A stretch of DNA of 64,000 nt from assembly GCF_944391105.1 (NCBI RefSeq), contig NZ_CALXSK010000003.1:1-64000 (forward strand). The letters are read 5' to 3'. This document shows, one piece after another, positions 4,803-13,434 of this stretch. The position numbers were made by a program, and so were the translations under genes. The first letter of the stretch is position 1. Every line of letters begins with the position of its first letter. The DNA comes from an uncultured Victivallis sp. (GTDB lineage Bacteria > Verrucomicrobiota > Lentisphaeria > Victivallales > Victivallaceae). The notes under the pieces are model-generated. The model ran no database searches, was not told where the DNA came from, and saw nothing but the letters and a program-made list of their open reading frames with translations.

Positions 4803-6207
4803 CTATTTTCTGCCGTACCAGCGCGCGTGGATTCTCGACGATTCGCCGATGAAATTCTACGAGAAGTCGCGCCGGATCGGCATCACCTACGCGACGAGCT
4901 TCCGCGTCAACGACAAGTGCCTGCGGCGGCGCAATTTCACGCAGTGGGTGACCTCGCGCGACGAACTGACCGCGCACGAGTTCATCACGGATTACATCGC
5001 CAAGTGGGCGAAGGCGTCGAACGCCGTCTGCCGGGGACTCCTCGGCGATGATCTGCAGGTCATCGATCCCGAGCGCGGCATCCGCGCGTTCGTGGCGACC
5101 TACGAGGCGACCGGCAGCCGCGTCGTCTCGCTCTCGAGCACGCCGGAGGCGTTCGCCGGCAAGGGCGGCGACGTCCTCATCGACGAGGCCGACCTGCACA
5201 AGGATTCCGGGCGCGTCATCGATATGGCGCTGCCCTGCACGACCTGGGGCGGGCAGCTCGAAGTCCTCTCCGCGCTGAGCGTGGACGGCGGGCCGAACAC
5301 CCCGTTCTGCAAAATGGGGCGCGACATCCTCGAAAACGGCAACCCGATGGGGTGGAGTTTTCACCGCACGACGATCGTCGACGCGGTCGAACAGGGGTTC
5401 GTCGAGAAACTCAACGAGGTGACCGGTCAGCACTACACCCGCGACGCCTGGCTCGCGATGATGCGCGCGAAATGCCGCACCGAGGAGGCGTGGCAGACGC
5501 AGTACATGATTCAGCCGTCGAGCGACGGCGCGGCGCTGCTCTCGTATGAGCTGATCTCCGGGTGCGAGATTCCGCGTTCGGAGTGCCGCGACAGCGGCCA
5601 GGGGCTGCTTTTCGGCGGATACGACGTCGGCCGCAAAAAAGACCTCGGCGTTTATTTCGAGCTCGAACTTGTCGGAGACGTGCTCCGGCAGACGGAGTAC
5701 CGGGTGTTTGACCGCGCGCCGTTCCGGGTGCAGAGCGAGTATCTCTACTCGCGGCTGAACAACCCGCGGCTCGCGCGGCTGTGCATCGATTCGACCGGCA
5801 TGGGCATGATGCTGGCCGAATACGCGCAGGACCGGTTCGGGAAGTACCGGGTCGAGGCGGTGAATTTTTCGGGGCCGGTGAAAGCCGAGCTTGCGATGCC
5901 GCTTCGCGCCAGTTTCGAGGATCGCACGATCCGGATCGCGTCGGATCCGGAGATCCGCGAGGATCTTCACAAGATCCGCAAGACCACGACGGCGGCCGGC
6001 AACGTCCGCTACGAGGGCGAACGCGACGAAAACGGCCACAGCGACCGCTTCTGGGCGCTGGCGCTCGCCCGGCACGCGAAAGGCGACTCCGCCGGGCCGT
6101 GCCGGTTTGAATCGTGCGGATCGCGGACGCGGGACACCATTTTGAACGATAATTTCAACAATCCGAAACGGGTGATCGAACATGAAATACCAAGCTGGCC
6201 GTGTTAG
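4786..6207 (+). CDS. Large terminase, Mu gp28-like
   Basis: This 473-residue packaging motor protein carries an N-terminal ATPase and a C-terminal nuclease. A degenerate Walker A lies at about residues 28-36 (KSRRIGITYA), Walker B is VLIDEAD (about 130-136), and SLSSTPE is the coupling motif region. The RNase H-like nuclease begins at GGYDVGRKKDLG (about 282) with IDSTGMG and the late acidic HSDRFWALALA motif. In Mu the enzyme cuts and packs DNA by a headful mechanism including flanking host DNA. It overlaps both neighbours in the DUF3486 - terminase - portal order. Confidence 0.92.
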   Translation: MNPVNDYFLPYQRAWILDDSPMKFYEKSRRIGITYATSFRVNDKCLRRRNFTQWVTSRDELTAHEFITDYIAKWAKASNAVCRGLLGDDLQVIDPERGIRAFVATYEATGSRVVSLSSTPEAFAGKGGDVLIDEADLHKDSGRVIDMALPCTTWGGQLEVLSALSVDGGPNTPFCKMGRDILENGNPMGWSFHRTTIVDAVEQGFVEKLNEVTGQHYTRDAWLAMMRAKCRTEEAWQTQYMIQPSSDGAALLSYELISGCEIPRSECRDSGQGLLFGGYDVGRKKDLGVYFELELVGDVLRQTEYRVFDRAPFRVQSEYLYSRLNNPRLARLCIDSTGMGMMLAEYAQDRFGKYRVEAVNFSGPVKAELAMPLRASFEDRTIRIASDPEIREDLHKIRKTTTAAGNVRYEGERDENGHSDRFWALALARHAKGDSAGPCRFESCGSRTRDTILNDNFNNPKRVIEHEIPSWPC

Positions 6208-7747
6208 ACGGCAACGTGCGCGCAGCACGATTCCCGCCCGGCGGGTGGTCATCACGCCGGAGGATCGCTATCGTTACAGTACGCCTGCGAGCTACACCCC
6301 GGCGCGGCTTTACGCGCTGTTCCAGGCGGCGAACTCGGGGGACATCGAGCAGCTCTGCCTCTGCGGGCGCGAGATCCTCGAACGCAACTGGGATATTCAG
6401 GGCGCGATGGATCAGCGCGCGGACGCTCTCTGCGGCGTCGGCTGGGAAATCCTGCCGGGCGGCCCCGGAGAGGCCGCGAAACAGGCCGCGGAGGGGTTTG
6501 CCGCGGCGCTCGACGAGACCGGGCTCTCGCTCGGATTCACCGATCGGCCCGAGACGTTCCAGGAGCTGCTGCGCAATCTGCTCGACGGCGTGATTCTGCC
6601 CTTTTCCGCGGCGGAAATCGTCTGGAAAGAGGGGGGCGCGATCGAGGGGTTTCAGACCATCGAGCCGCACTGCTTCACGCTGCGCGACAGCATGGTTCCG
6701 CGCCTCGTGACGGACGAATATCCGGACGGGATGGAGCTCGTTCCGGATCAGTTCATCATTCACCAGCACCGGCGGCGGCCGGATCCGGCGCGCGGCGGCA
6801 AAATCCGGGTGCTGGCCTGGCTGCACTGCCTGCAGAACTGGCCGCTCAAAGACCTGTTCAGCTTCATCGAGCGGTTCGGCATGCCGTTCGTCGTCGCCCG
6901 CGTCGACCAGAACACCTGGGAGAACGAGCGCGAGGTGCTGCAGCGGATCATCCGCTCCTTCGGGCCGGACGGCGGCGGCGTTTTCACGAATTCGACCGAG
7001 ATCCAGCTGCTCAACGCGGCAAACACCGGCGGCGACAACGTCTATTTCCGGGCGCTGGAGTTCTGCCACGACGCGATTTACACGCTGCTGGTCGGGCAGC
7101 TCGCTTCGAGCGGCGACTCCGCCGGGATGAGCAACGGCGACGCGCAATCGGCCGTCCGGCAGGACATCCTCGAAGCGGACGCCCGCGCGATCGAATCGAC
7201 GATCCGCGCGCAGATCGCCGCTCCGTGGACGCGGTTCCAGTTCGGCGACGGCGTGCCGGTGCCGAAAATCCATTTCAAGGTCGAGCCGCCGGAGGACGAA
7301 AAGGCGACCGCCGACAAACTGCTCGTCCGTGCGCAGACCATTCAGACGCTCACCTCCTCCGGATTCATTCCGGAACTCGAGGAAGTCTCGAAAATCTTCT
7401 CTCTGCCGATGCGTTATGAGCCGCCGCAGACGGGATTCGGGCAGCAGGGCTCGCTCGGCCTGGCGACGGAGGTTCCGGAGAAAAACGATATCGGACTCAG
7501 TGCGGACAAGTCGGACAAGTCGGACAAGTCGGACCTGTCAGACCTGTCGGATGCGTTGACCGAATGGCTCGGGCCGCTGGCGGCGGAACTCAATCAGCTC
7601 TCCGCGGATACGGAGATTTCCGACGAGGAGTTCTCGCGGCGTCTCTCCGCCTGTGCGGAGGGGAGGAAAAACGGTTCAACCGGGAAACTCGAAACGTTTC
7701 TCGAGGGGCAGATCTATGACGGCATGGCACGGGGAATGACATCATGA
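6182..7747 (+). CDS. Portal protein, DUF935 (Mu gp29-like)
   Basis: This 521-residue portal forms the dodecameric ring through which DNA enters the head. Characteristic DUF935 segments are YTPARLYALFQAANSGDIE near the N-terminus, FIERFGMPFVVARVD (about residue 235-250) and the central GLxSSG-like QLASSGDSAGMSNGD loop. Near the C-terminus (about residues 440-456) it contains the acidic DKSDKSDKSDLSDLSD stretch, which is an in-frame array of the 9-base repeat otherwise seen between genes, so this looks like an insertion. Overlaps terminase by 26 bases and the next gene by 4. Confidence 0.92.
   Translation: MKYQAGRVRRQRARSTIPARRVVITPEDRYRYSTPASYTPARLYALFQAANSGDIEQLCLCGREILERNWDIQGAMDQRADALCGVGWEILPGGPGEAAKQAAEGFAAALDETGLSLGFTDRPETFQELLRNLLDGVILPFSAAEIVWKEGGAIEGFQTIEPHCFTLRDSMVPRLVTDEYPDGMELVPDQFIIHQHRRRPDPARGGKIRVLAWLHCLQNWPLKDLFSFIERFGMPFVVARVDQNTWENEREVLQRIIRSFGPDGGGVFTNSTEIQLLNAANTGGDNVYFRALEFCHDAIYTLLVGQLASSGDSAGMSNGDAQSAVRQDILEADARAIESTIRAQIAAPWTRFQFGDGVPVPKIHFKVEPPEDEKATADKLLVRAQTIQTLTSSGFIPELEEVSKIFSLPMRYEPPQTGFGQQGSLGLATEVPEKNDIGLSADKSDKSDKSDLSDLSDALTEWLGPLAAELNQLSADTEISDEEFSRRLSACAEGRKNGSTGKLETFLEGQIYDGMARGMTS
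7501..7552 (+). repeat. 9-base repeat array 1 (in frame inside portal gene)
   Basis: About six tandem units of the GTCGGACAA/CTGTCGGAC type. Because the unit is nine bases the reading frame is kept, adding a Ser-Asp-Lys-rich stretch to the portal C-terminal region. Confidence 0.85.
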
Positions 7748-9030
7748 CCTACGACGAGGCGAATGAATTCATCAAAAACCGGACGTCCAAACTCACCGGG
7801 ATGGGTTCGCGCGGAATTTCGCGGCGGGTTCCGCCGAAGATCCGGGCGCACTGCTTTTTCAGCGCGCGGGTGGCGGATGCGCGGGTGCTCGAAAAGATCC
7901 GCGAGATCTCGGATGCGTTCAGCGCCGGAAGAATCAGTCAGTCGGAAGCGCGGAATCAGCTCCGGACATGGCTCCGGGGGAATGGTCGGGACGACGGCAC
8001 GGCGAGTGTCCGCAACCTCGGCAGCAAAGCGCGGGTCGACCTCATCCTGACGCAGAACAAGCGCATGGCGGTCGCGGTCGGGAAGTACGCGAAAGACCGC
8101 GATCCGGCGGTCGAGGCGCGTTTCCCGAGCTGGGTTTACCACTGCGGACGCAATCCGAGGCCCGATCACAAGGCGCTCGACGGCAAGGTGTTTTTGAAGA
8201 GCGACCCGATCTGGCACAAGATTTTCCCGCCCTGGGAATTCAACTGCAACTGCTGGGTCGAGAACTCGGACAAGACGCCGTCCGGCGGGGTCTCCGCCGC
8301 GCAGATCCAGCCTCCGGCGAGCGGCTATCAGTTCGACCCGGCGGATGCGTTCGAGGATTACAAGGTCGACAACTATGATTTCGATCATCCGGATCCGCCG
8401 TCGGTTCAGCGGGCGCGGGTCGAGGCAAAAGAGCTCGAACGCGAGGAGCTCAAACGGATGTACCGCGATGTGGAGAACCGCCAGCCTGGAATCATCGCCC
8501 AGGCTGACGACTTCTGGGACGATCTCTCGCAGGAGGAGCGCGACGTCATCACGCGCTACACTGCGAGCGACGAACTCGACCTCAATCGGGCCAGCCGCGG
8601 CATCGAGGATATGACCGATGAGCGTTCGGACGAGATGGATCGATTGTCGAACGTTCTGGAAAAGGCGCCGAAATACACCGGCGGGAGCGTTTACCGCTGC
8701 ATCAACCTGCCGTCGGAGGAGCAGTTCAATTTGCTGAAAGACAATTTGAGCAGCAGTATTTTCGGGCTGAAAGGATTCAACTCGACATCGGTAAGTATGG
8801 ATTCCGCAAGGCAGTATGCCAATCCGAAGGCGGATTACAAGATCATGTTTCATGTGGTTCGGAGCCGCAGCGGGGCGTTCATCGGGCAGCACTCCTGGAT
8901 CAATACGGACAAAGAGGTGCTTTTTGACCGGAAATGCAAATTCCGCGCTTTACAACCGTGGGAACCGGGTTATATTAAAGAGGACGTCGTAAACGACGGA
9001 TTCCGTCATATAGCCATTGTGGAGGTGTGA
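7744..9030 (+). CDS. Head morphogenesis protein (Mu gpF-like) fused to an ADP-ribosyltransferase domain
   Basis: The first ~215 residues are the Mu F/SPP1 gp7-type minor head protein, with the typical WVYHCGRNPRPDHKALDG and PPWEFNCNCWV segments (about 130-175). The C-terminal part (about 250-428) matches the R-S-E layout of ADP-ribosyltransferases: VYRC with Arg318, FNSTS with the STS motif at 347-349, and KEVLF with catalytic-type Glu391 near the end. The residue two before that Glu is Asp rather than the common Glu or Gln. Such an enzyme would transfer ADP-ribose from NAD to a host target; being in the virion it could enter with the DNA. The domain call is from motifs only. Confidence 0.85.
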   Translation: MTYDEANEFIKNRTSKLTGMGSRGISRRVPPKIRAHCFFSARVADARVLEKIREISDAFSAGRISQSEARNQLRTWLRGNGRDDGTASVRNLGSKARVDLILTQNKRMAVAVGKYAKDRDPAVEARFPSWVYHCGRNPRPDHKALDGKVFLKSDPIWHKIFPPWEFNCNCWVENSDKTPSGGVSAAQIQPPASGYQFDPADAFEDYKVDNYDFDHPDPPSVQRARVEAKELEREELKRMYRDVENRQPGIIAQADDFWDDLSQEERDVITRYTASDELDLNRASRGIEDMTDERSDEMDRLSNVLEKAPKYTGGSVYRCINLPSEEQFNLLKDNLSSSIFGLKGFNSTSVSMDSARQYANPKADYKIMFHVVRSRSGAFIGQHSWINTDKEVLFDRKCKFRALQPWEPGYIKEDVVNDGFRHIAIVEV

Positions 9031-9032
9031 AA

Positions 9033-9260
9033 ATGCAGGAAGAGTGGTATGAACCGACGCGAAGGGATAAACTTCGTGCCGCTGCGTTTGCCTCCACGCC
9101 CGCAGGCCGTCGAGCGCATGAGCGAGACCACGAATTGAACATGAGATGTATCGACTGGAGAGTCAGGAATGAAGGCTTTGTTCCGTCTCCGGAGACCATG
9201 AAATCATACGAAGAGTGGCTGGCGAAGCATCCGGAACTCTACAAGAATCCGCACAAGTAA
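9033..9260 (+). CDS. Small protein after the ADP-ribosyltransferase fusion
   Basis: A 75-residue, Arg/Glu-rich helical protein. GGAGG at 9021-9025 gives seven-base spacing to the ATG at 9033; a GTG at 9027 is too close to it. It begins three bases after the preceding stop codon. No family recognised. Its coupling to a gene ending in an ADP-ribosyltransferase domain makes an immunity or modulator role worth testing, but an unrelated head accessory gene is equally possible. Confidence 0.6.
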   Translation: MQEEWYEPTRRDKLRAAAFASTPAGRRAHERDHELNMRCIDWRVRNEGFVPSPETMKSYEEWLAKHPELYKNPHK

Positions 9261-9359
9261 TCCCTGAATAAAAACCGGGCTCGTCGAAGCCCTGTATCGT
9301 ACACGCTGGTGAAATACCCCGCGTGTTTTTTCGTGTCTTTTTTTGCAGGAGGGGGGGGT

Positions 9360-9953
9360 ATGAAAATCCGCTTTTCCGTCGATCTGCGCGAGTTGCTCGA
9401 CGCAGAGGCGAAAATGGCGCTGGAGTCCCGGCTCCCCGAATTCGCCGCGAAAACGCTCGAGGTATCATTGCGCGATCGCGCGGAGAGCAACGCCAGGAGC
9501 AAGATCGGCAACGGCGGGTTCGGCCAGGAACTCGCCGAGGGGATCCGCACTCGATCAGACGGCGCGGAGGTCGTCATCGATCACGTCAGCAACGACACAA
9601 ACCATCTCGCGCAGCATGTGCACGAGGGGGGCGTCATCCGGCCGCGAAACAGCCGGTTTCTCGCAATCCCGATTGATCGTTCCGTCAAGGGCGAATACGC
9701 CAGGCTCCACAGCTGGAACACCGCCGACGGCAGGCCGCTGTTCATCCGGAAAAAGGAGGACGGCCCGAACGGACGCGCTTATCTCGCGGAACCGAGAGGC
9801 AAGCGGGCAAAACCGAAATTCCTCTATGTCCTCGTCCGTCAGACGAAGCCGCAGAAGCCGCGTCCCTGGTGGCCGACCGACGAGGAGTTCACGGAACTGA
9901 CCGGGCGCGAACTGGAGTGGTGGCTCAAGTACACGCTCCCGCAAACGATTTAA
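9360..9953 (+). CDS. Virion morphogenesis protein (Mu gpG / gp31 position)
   Basis: The 197-residue protein has a GGAGGGGGGG ribosome site directly upstream of the ATG at 9360. Its core (QHVHEGGVIRPRNSRFLAIP, about residues 85-105) is typical of phage tail-completion/virion-morphogenesis proteins of the Mu G and HK97 gp10 type. These join head and tail or terminate the tail. It lies between gpF and the protease, as gpG does in Mu. The 9-base repeats follow its stop codon. About 100 bases before the gene are non-coding with no clear feature. Confidence 0.75.
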   Translation: MKIRFSVDLRELLDAEAKMALESRLPEFAAKTLEVSLRDRAESNARSKIGNGGFGQELAEGIRTRSDGAEVVIDHVSNDTNHLAQHVHEGGVIRPRNSRFLAIPIDRSVKGEYARLHSWNTADGRPLFIRKKEDGPNGRAYLAEPRGKRAKPKFLYVLVRQTKPQKPRPWWPTDEEFTELTGRELEWWLKYTLPQTI

Positions 9954-9956
9954 AAT

Positions 9957-9993
9957 CAGGTCTGACTTGTCGGACCAGTCGGACTTGTCGGAC
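9957..9993 (+). repeat. 9-base repeat array 2
   Basis: About four units of CTTGTCGGAC/CAGTCGGAC fill the gap between the gpG-like gene and the protease gene, starting immediately after the stop codon. Confidence 0.85.
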
Positions 9994-10016
9994 ATTTTCT
10001 AACGAAAGGTTTACAC

Positions 10017-11090
10017 ATGAACTGGATCGCTTTAACTTCGGAGGGCGTCGACGTCCGGCGTGACGAACAGGGCGTCCCGGTCGAGTGGACGCTGCTGCGG
10101 ATCGGCGACAACCCGATCTGCCAGGAGGGAGAGGACGGCAACATCAGCATCTCCCCCGAACAGATGAACGCGATCGTCGAGTATTTCGAGAAAAAAGGCG
10201 AGGAGATCCCGATCGACTCCGAGCATTACCTCTACGAACTCGCGAACAAGAACAAAGTTGACGAATCCGAGGCGCTTAAATTGTTTCCCGGCGGGGTCGC
10301 CGCTCTCGGCTTCGGTCAGCTCAAACTCGTTGGAAACGCGCTCCGGATCCGCGTCAAGTGGACGCCGACCGCATACAAGTTTCTGAAAGAGAAGATTTAC
10401 AAATATTTTTCTCCGAGCCTGCGGGGGCTGGAAAACGGGCCGCTCCGGGTCACCTCGGTCGCCATGACCAACACTCCCGCGATCAACAACCTGGATGCTC
10501 TCGCGGCATCCGCAAACAAACGGCCCGCAACGGGCGGAAAGGGTGAAATGAGCAAACTCGAAAAAGCGCTCAAGAGGCTGCTCGGCCGCGATTCGATCGC
10601 GCTCGAAGCGGAGACGGATGAAACGAAAAAAGACCAGATCGCCTGCGAGGTCGAGGAGAAAGCCTCCCTCATCGAACAGGTCAAGCAGCTGCTCGGCCTG
10701 GAACCGGCCGCCACGCTCGACGAGGTGATCGCCGCGCTGAAAGCCGAAGTCGACAAGGCGAAAACCGCCGACGAGAAGCAGGAGAAGCTCGACGAACTCG
10801 CCGCGAGCGCCGAAAAAGCCGAACACGCCCGCCAGGTCGCCCGCGGCCGCGCCGAGGGAAAGATCGTCGAAGCTGACATGGAGTATGTGAACAGCCTCGA
10901 CAGCAAGGCGCTCAAGGCTCACCTTGACCACACGGCGCGCAAGGTTCCGCTCGCGCGGGTTCCCGCGCCGGCGCGCAGATCCGACTCGACCGCGCTCTCC
11001 GCCGTTGACCGCGTCGCGATCGACTGCCTGCGCAACGCCGGGATCGAAAACGCCGAATCCGAATACCTGAAACAGAAGAAAGGAGAATAA
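10017..11090 (+). CDS. Head maturation protease/scaffold, Mu gpI-like
   Basis: The 357-residue product matches the phage Mu I protein family, a serine protease that processes the scaffold during head assembly. Candidate catalytic His is in IPIDSEHYLYE (about residue 68) and candidate Ser in YKYFSPSLRG (about 138). The second half (from about 178) is a charged coiled-coil region with features of a scaffold. GAAAGG precedes the ATG. An internal start at 10548 probably gives the separate scaffold, as Mu gpZ is made from the 3' part of gene I. Confidence 0.87.
   Translation: MNWIALTSEGVDVRRDEQGVPVEWTLLRIGDNPICQEGEDGNISISPEQMNAIVEYFEKKGEEIPIDSEHYLYELANKNKVDESEALKLFPGGVAALGFGQLKLVGNALRIRVKWTPTAYKFLKEKIYKYFSPSLRGLENGPLRVTSVAMTNTPAINNLDALAASANKRPATGGKGEMSKLEKALKRLLGRDSIALEAETDETKKDQIACEVEEKASLIEQVKQLLGLEPAATLDEVIAALKAEVDKAKTADEKQEKLDELAASAEKAEHARQVARGRAEGKIVEADMEYVNSLDSKALKAHLDHTARKVPLARVPAPARRSDSTALSAVDRVAIDCLRNAGIENAESEYLKQKKGE
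10548..11090 (+). CDS. Internal scaffold product (Mu gpZ-like)
   Basis: In-frame ATG at 10548 with AAAGGG upstream begins MSKLEKALKRLLG, exactly where the protease domain ends and the coiled-coil part starts. The 180-residue product would be the capsid scaffold, co-assembled with and then cut by the full-length protease. This nested arrangement is known for Mu I/Z and lambda C/Nu3; here it is inferred from the start site and domain boundary. Confidence 0.55.
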   Translation: MSKLEKALKRLLGRDSIALEAETDETKKDQIACEVEEKASLIEQVKQLLGLEPAATLDEVIAALKAEVDKAKTADEKQEKLDELAASAEKAEHARQVARGRAEGKIVEADMEYVNSLDSKALKAHLDHTARKVPLARVPAPARRSDSTALSAVDRVAIDCLRNAGIENAESEYLKQKKGE

Positions 11091-11091
11091 C

Positions 11092-11490
11092 ATGGCTGCT
11101 CTCACTGAACCCAGGAACACCCGCGAACTGCACGTCGGTGCGGTTCATTACAGCTACGAGCGCGTGGTCGCCGCGGACGCGACCGTGTTCGCCGGCGCGC
11201 TTGCCGCGCAGGATGCGTCCGGAAACGCGGTTCCCGCCTCCGACGCCGCCGGACTGGTCGTTCTCGGCCGCGCCGAGGCGACGGTCTCCGCGGGGGACGT
11301 GCTGGTGATCCGCCGCGGCGCGTTCCTGTTCGACAACGGCACGAGCACCGAGGCGCTCACCGTCGCGGACATCGGCGCGGATTGCTATGTCGTCGACGAT
11401 CAGACGGTCGGCAAGCTCGGCGGAACCAACAGAGTCAAAGCGGGCAAGGTGCTCGACGTAACCGATGACGGCGTCGCCGTCCTCATCTGA
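11092..11490 (+). CDS. Mu gp33-like head protein, possible decoration protein
   Basis: A 132-residue, Ala/Val/Gly-rich all-beta protein placed between protease/scaffold and the major head gene, as in Mu. Repeating VVAADATVFAGALAAQD and VVLGRAEATVSAGDV strands resemble capsid-cementing proteins of the DUF2190 type, which bind the outside of the shell. AAAGGAGAA precedes the ATG. The product name rests on composition and position. Confidence 0.7.
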   Translation: MAALTEPRNTRELHVGAVHYSYERVVAADATVFAGALAAQDASGNAVPASDAAGLVVLGRAEATVSAGDVLVIRRGAFLFDNGTSTEALTVADIGADCYVVDDQTVGKLGGTNRVKAGKVLDVTDDGVAVLI

Positions 11491-11506
11491 AGAAAGGGGA
11501 AATTTC

Positions 11507-12406
11507 ATGAATCTTACGACTGAAAAATTTGCCGCCATGCGGATCGCCTACGACATGGCGTTCAAGGCCGCGTTCAAGGCCGCTCCGACGGTTTACGAAC
11601 AGTTCACGATGATCGTCGGAGACTCCGCGCACACGACCGTCAAACTGCCGTTCATGGAGCAGTTCGCCTGCATGAGAAAGTGGCTCGGCCCGCGGCAGAT
11701 CAAGAACCTCGAAGGCAAGATGATCACGATGACCGAAAATGCCTACGAGGAGACGGTCGGCATCAAATCGCGCGAAATCGAGACCGACAACTGGGGCATG
11801 TATCTGCCGAGCATTCAGCAGATGGCGGTCTCCGGCAAGGCGCTGTGGGATCAGCTCGCGATCGACGCGCTGCTCTCTCCCGCCGCCTGGATCGACAAGA
11901 AGGCGTTTTTCGCCACCGACCGGAAGTACGGCAAGTCGACGATCTGCAACAAGACCACCACGGCGCTCTCCGCCGCGAGTTTCAAGCTCGCGCGGCAGAC
12001 GATGCTCGCTTATGCCGGGCACGCGGGAGAACCGATCGCGGTCAGCCCCGACACGCTGATGGTCGGCCCCGCGCTCGAATTCACGGCGCGTGACATCCTC
12101 GAGAACGATTTCGAGCTCGATTCCTCCGGCAAGATCGCGGTTCGCAACACCTGCAAAGGCCTGGCGAAACTCATTGTCAATCCGCGCATCACCGGCGACT
12201 GCGCGAACTACTGGTTCCTGATGAGCTGCTCCGGCCCGATCAAGCCGGTCGCCGTCCAGAAGTCGAAGGAAGCGACGCTGGTGAGCAAGAACCGGCCGGA
12301 CGACGAGGGGGTGTTTATGGAGGACATGGCCATTTTCGGCACGAGCGCCTACGGCTCCGCCGCGGCTGCGTTCCCGCACCTCGTCTACGGCGGAATCGTC
12401 GAATGA
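11507..12406 (+). CDS. Major head subunit, Mu gpT-like
   Basis: This 299-residue capsid protein begins MNLTTEKFAAMRIAYDMAF, typical of the Mu T family. FMEQFACMRKWLGPRQIKN and the YEETVGIKSREIETDNWGMY segment (about residues 45-105) are the most recognisable parts, and KAFFATDRKYG follows. AAGGGG lies just before the ATG at 11507, which is preferred over an upstream start overlapping gp33. HK97-fold shell protein. Overlaps the gp36-like gene by four bases. Confidence 0.92.
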   Translation: MNLTTEKFAAMRIAYDMAFKAAFKAAPTVYEQFTMIVGDSAHTTVKLPFMEQFACMRKWLGPRQIKNLEGKMITMTENAYEETVGIKSREIETDNWGMYLPSIQQMAVSGKALWDQLAIDALLSPAAWIDKKAFFATDRKYGKSTICNKTTTALSAASFKLARQTMLAYAGHAGEPIAVSPDTLMVGPALEFTARDILENDFELDSSGKIAVRNTCKGLAKLIVNPRITGDCANYWFLMSCSGPIKPVAVQKSKEATLVSKNRPDDEGVFMEDMAIFGTSAYGSAAAAFPHLVYGGIVE

Positions 12407-12813
12407 TGAGTTACGCTACGCCCTCCGAGCTGCGCGCCCGGCTCGGTGCAACGATTTTCGCGGAGATCTATCCGGAGGAGACGGACGCCTCGCCGGATCT
12501 TGAGAGTTCCGCGGCGGAGATCGACGGTGCGATCGCCTCCCGTTACCGGCTGCCGGTCACGGGAGAACGGTCGCTCGCGCTGCTGCGCGACTGGACGCTC
12601 ACGCTCACCGAGGAGCGCGCCTACGCCCGCGCCGCCGGCAGCACGTTCGCGGAAAAGGTCAAGGAGCGCGTCGCCCAGGTGCGCAAATATCTCGAGTTGA
12701 TCCGCACAGGGGGATTCAAATTCCCCGACGCCGAGGAGCGGAACGAGGGCTCCGTGGCATTTGCCACCGTCCGCGAACCGGTGTTCGGCCGCGAGAACAT
12801 GAAAGGATTCTAA
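12403..12813 (+). CDS. Mu gp36-like head-tail connector (DUF1320)
   Basis: The 136-residue protein matches the DUF1320 family: YATPSELRARLG start, a middle AEIDGAIASRYRLPV motif (about residues 42-56) and a helical bundle with LTLTEERAYAR. These proteins form the connector ring below the portal. It starts within the stop codon of the capsid gene (ATGA overlap) and no gp35 homologue intervenes. A hairpin repeat is inserted immediately after its stop. Confidence 0.85.
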   Translation: MMSYATPSELRARLGATIFAEIYPEETDASPDLESSAAEIDGAIASRYRLPVTGERSLALLRDWTLTLTEERAYARAAGSTFAEKVKERVAQVRKYLELIRTGGFKFPDAEERNEGSVAFATVREPVFGRENMKGF

Positions 12814-12816
12814 TCT

Positions 12817-12935
12817 CCCCGAAAAGTGGCCACCCTTCGGCCACGGGCCTCGGGTCCGCTTCGCGGCTCCGGGTACTTTTCGGGGGCCCCGCTCTCCGGG
12901 TCTCCGTGCGGCTTCGCCGTACTCGACCCTGCGAG
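12817..12935 (+). repeat. Dispersed hairpin repeat, copy A
   Basis: 119 bases, starting right after the gp36 stop codon. The outer arms CCCCGAAAAGT and ACTTTTCGGGG pair perfectly over 11 bases; inside are smaller hairpins including CCGC/GCGG. A tail follows (from about 12886 to 12935, containing GCGGCTTCGCCGT). Identical in length to copy B and nearly identical in sequence. Confidence 0.9.
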
Positions 12936-12947
12936 AAAGGTTTTTAA

Positions 12948-12957
12948 CCAGTCGGAC
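12948..12957 (+). repeat. 9-base repeat, single unit (array 3)
   Basis: CCAGTCGGAC, one unit, 12 bases after hairpin repeat A, in the same relative place as the longer arrays next to copies B and C. Confidence 0.7.
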
Positions 12958-12968
12958 GAGGAGATTTC

Positions 12969-13379
12969 ATGAAACTGCAGGAACTCGCCGGGGAGCTGCG
13001 AACGCAGCTCCTCGAATTTTTTCAGACCGTCCGGATCACGGCGATTCAGAACGCGGATCAGTTCCTCGCAGAACTCGCCGCGATCAATCCGGATAAACTC
13101 CCCGGCGTGCTCATCGTCTACGAGAGCACCATGTTCAGCGCGACGAATACGATCCGGGATGAGCGTTTGACGCTCGTTCTCATCGACCGGTTCCGCGCGA
13201 ACAGCGACGACCGGGCGCTGCAGCTGTTCACCGCACTCGAACAGCTGCTCGAACTCTTCCCGCCGGAGGGACGGATGATCGAGGAGGTTTTCGTGCGTCC
13301 GGAGGACGTGCAGGCCTCGTCCCCTTCGGCGGATTTCGCAGCGGTGGCGCTGGGATTAATCATTTCGCAGGGGATTTAA
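12969..13379 (+). CDS. Mu gp37-like (DUF1834) head-tail joining protein
   Basis: This 136-residue protein (KLPGVLIVYESTMF, LTLVLIDRFRANSD, VFVRPEDVQ) has the alpha/beta pattern of DUF1834/gp37 proteins, which resemble tail terminators. GAGGAG precedes the ATG. Its position after the connector gp36 agrees with Mu. The gap before it is filled by hairpin repeat A and one 9-base unit. Probably ends the tail tube or seals the neck. Confidence 0.7.
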   Translation: MKLQELAGELRTQLLEFFQTVRITAIQNADQFLAELAAINPDKLPGVLIVYESTMFSATNTIRDERLTLVLIDRFRANSDDRALQLFTALEQLLELFPPEGRMIEEVFVRPEDVQASSPSADFAAVALGLIISQGI

Positions 13380-13380
13380 C

Positions 13381-13415
13381 CTGTCGGACAAGTCGGACTT
13401 GTCGGACTTGTCCGG
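13381..13415 (+). repeat. 9-base repeat array 4
   Basis: About four units (CTGTCGGACAAGTCGGAC and variants) start directly after the gp37-like stop codon and fill the gap to the next gene. Confidence 0.85.
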
Positions 13416-13434
13416 CTATATTCAGGAGTTTAAT

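Noticed and set aside
4654-6255. Long leftward open frame opposite the terminase
   Set aside because: Shadow frame caused by high GC and biased third codon positions; Arg/Ala-rich with no motifs, and the rightward genes are clear. The same applies to long leftward frames opposite valS, the fibre and tape-measure genes.
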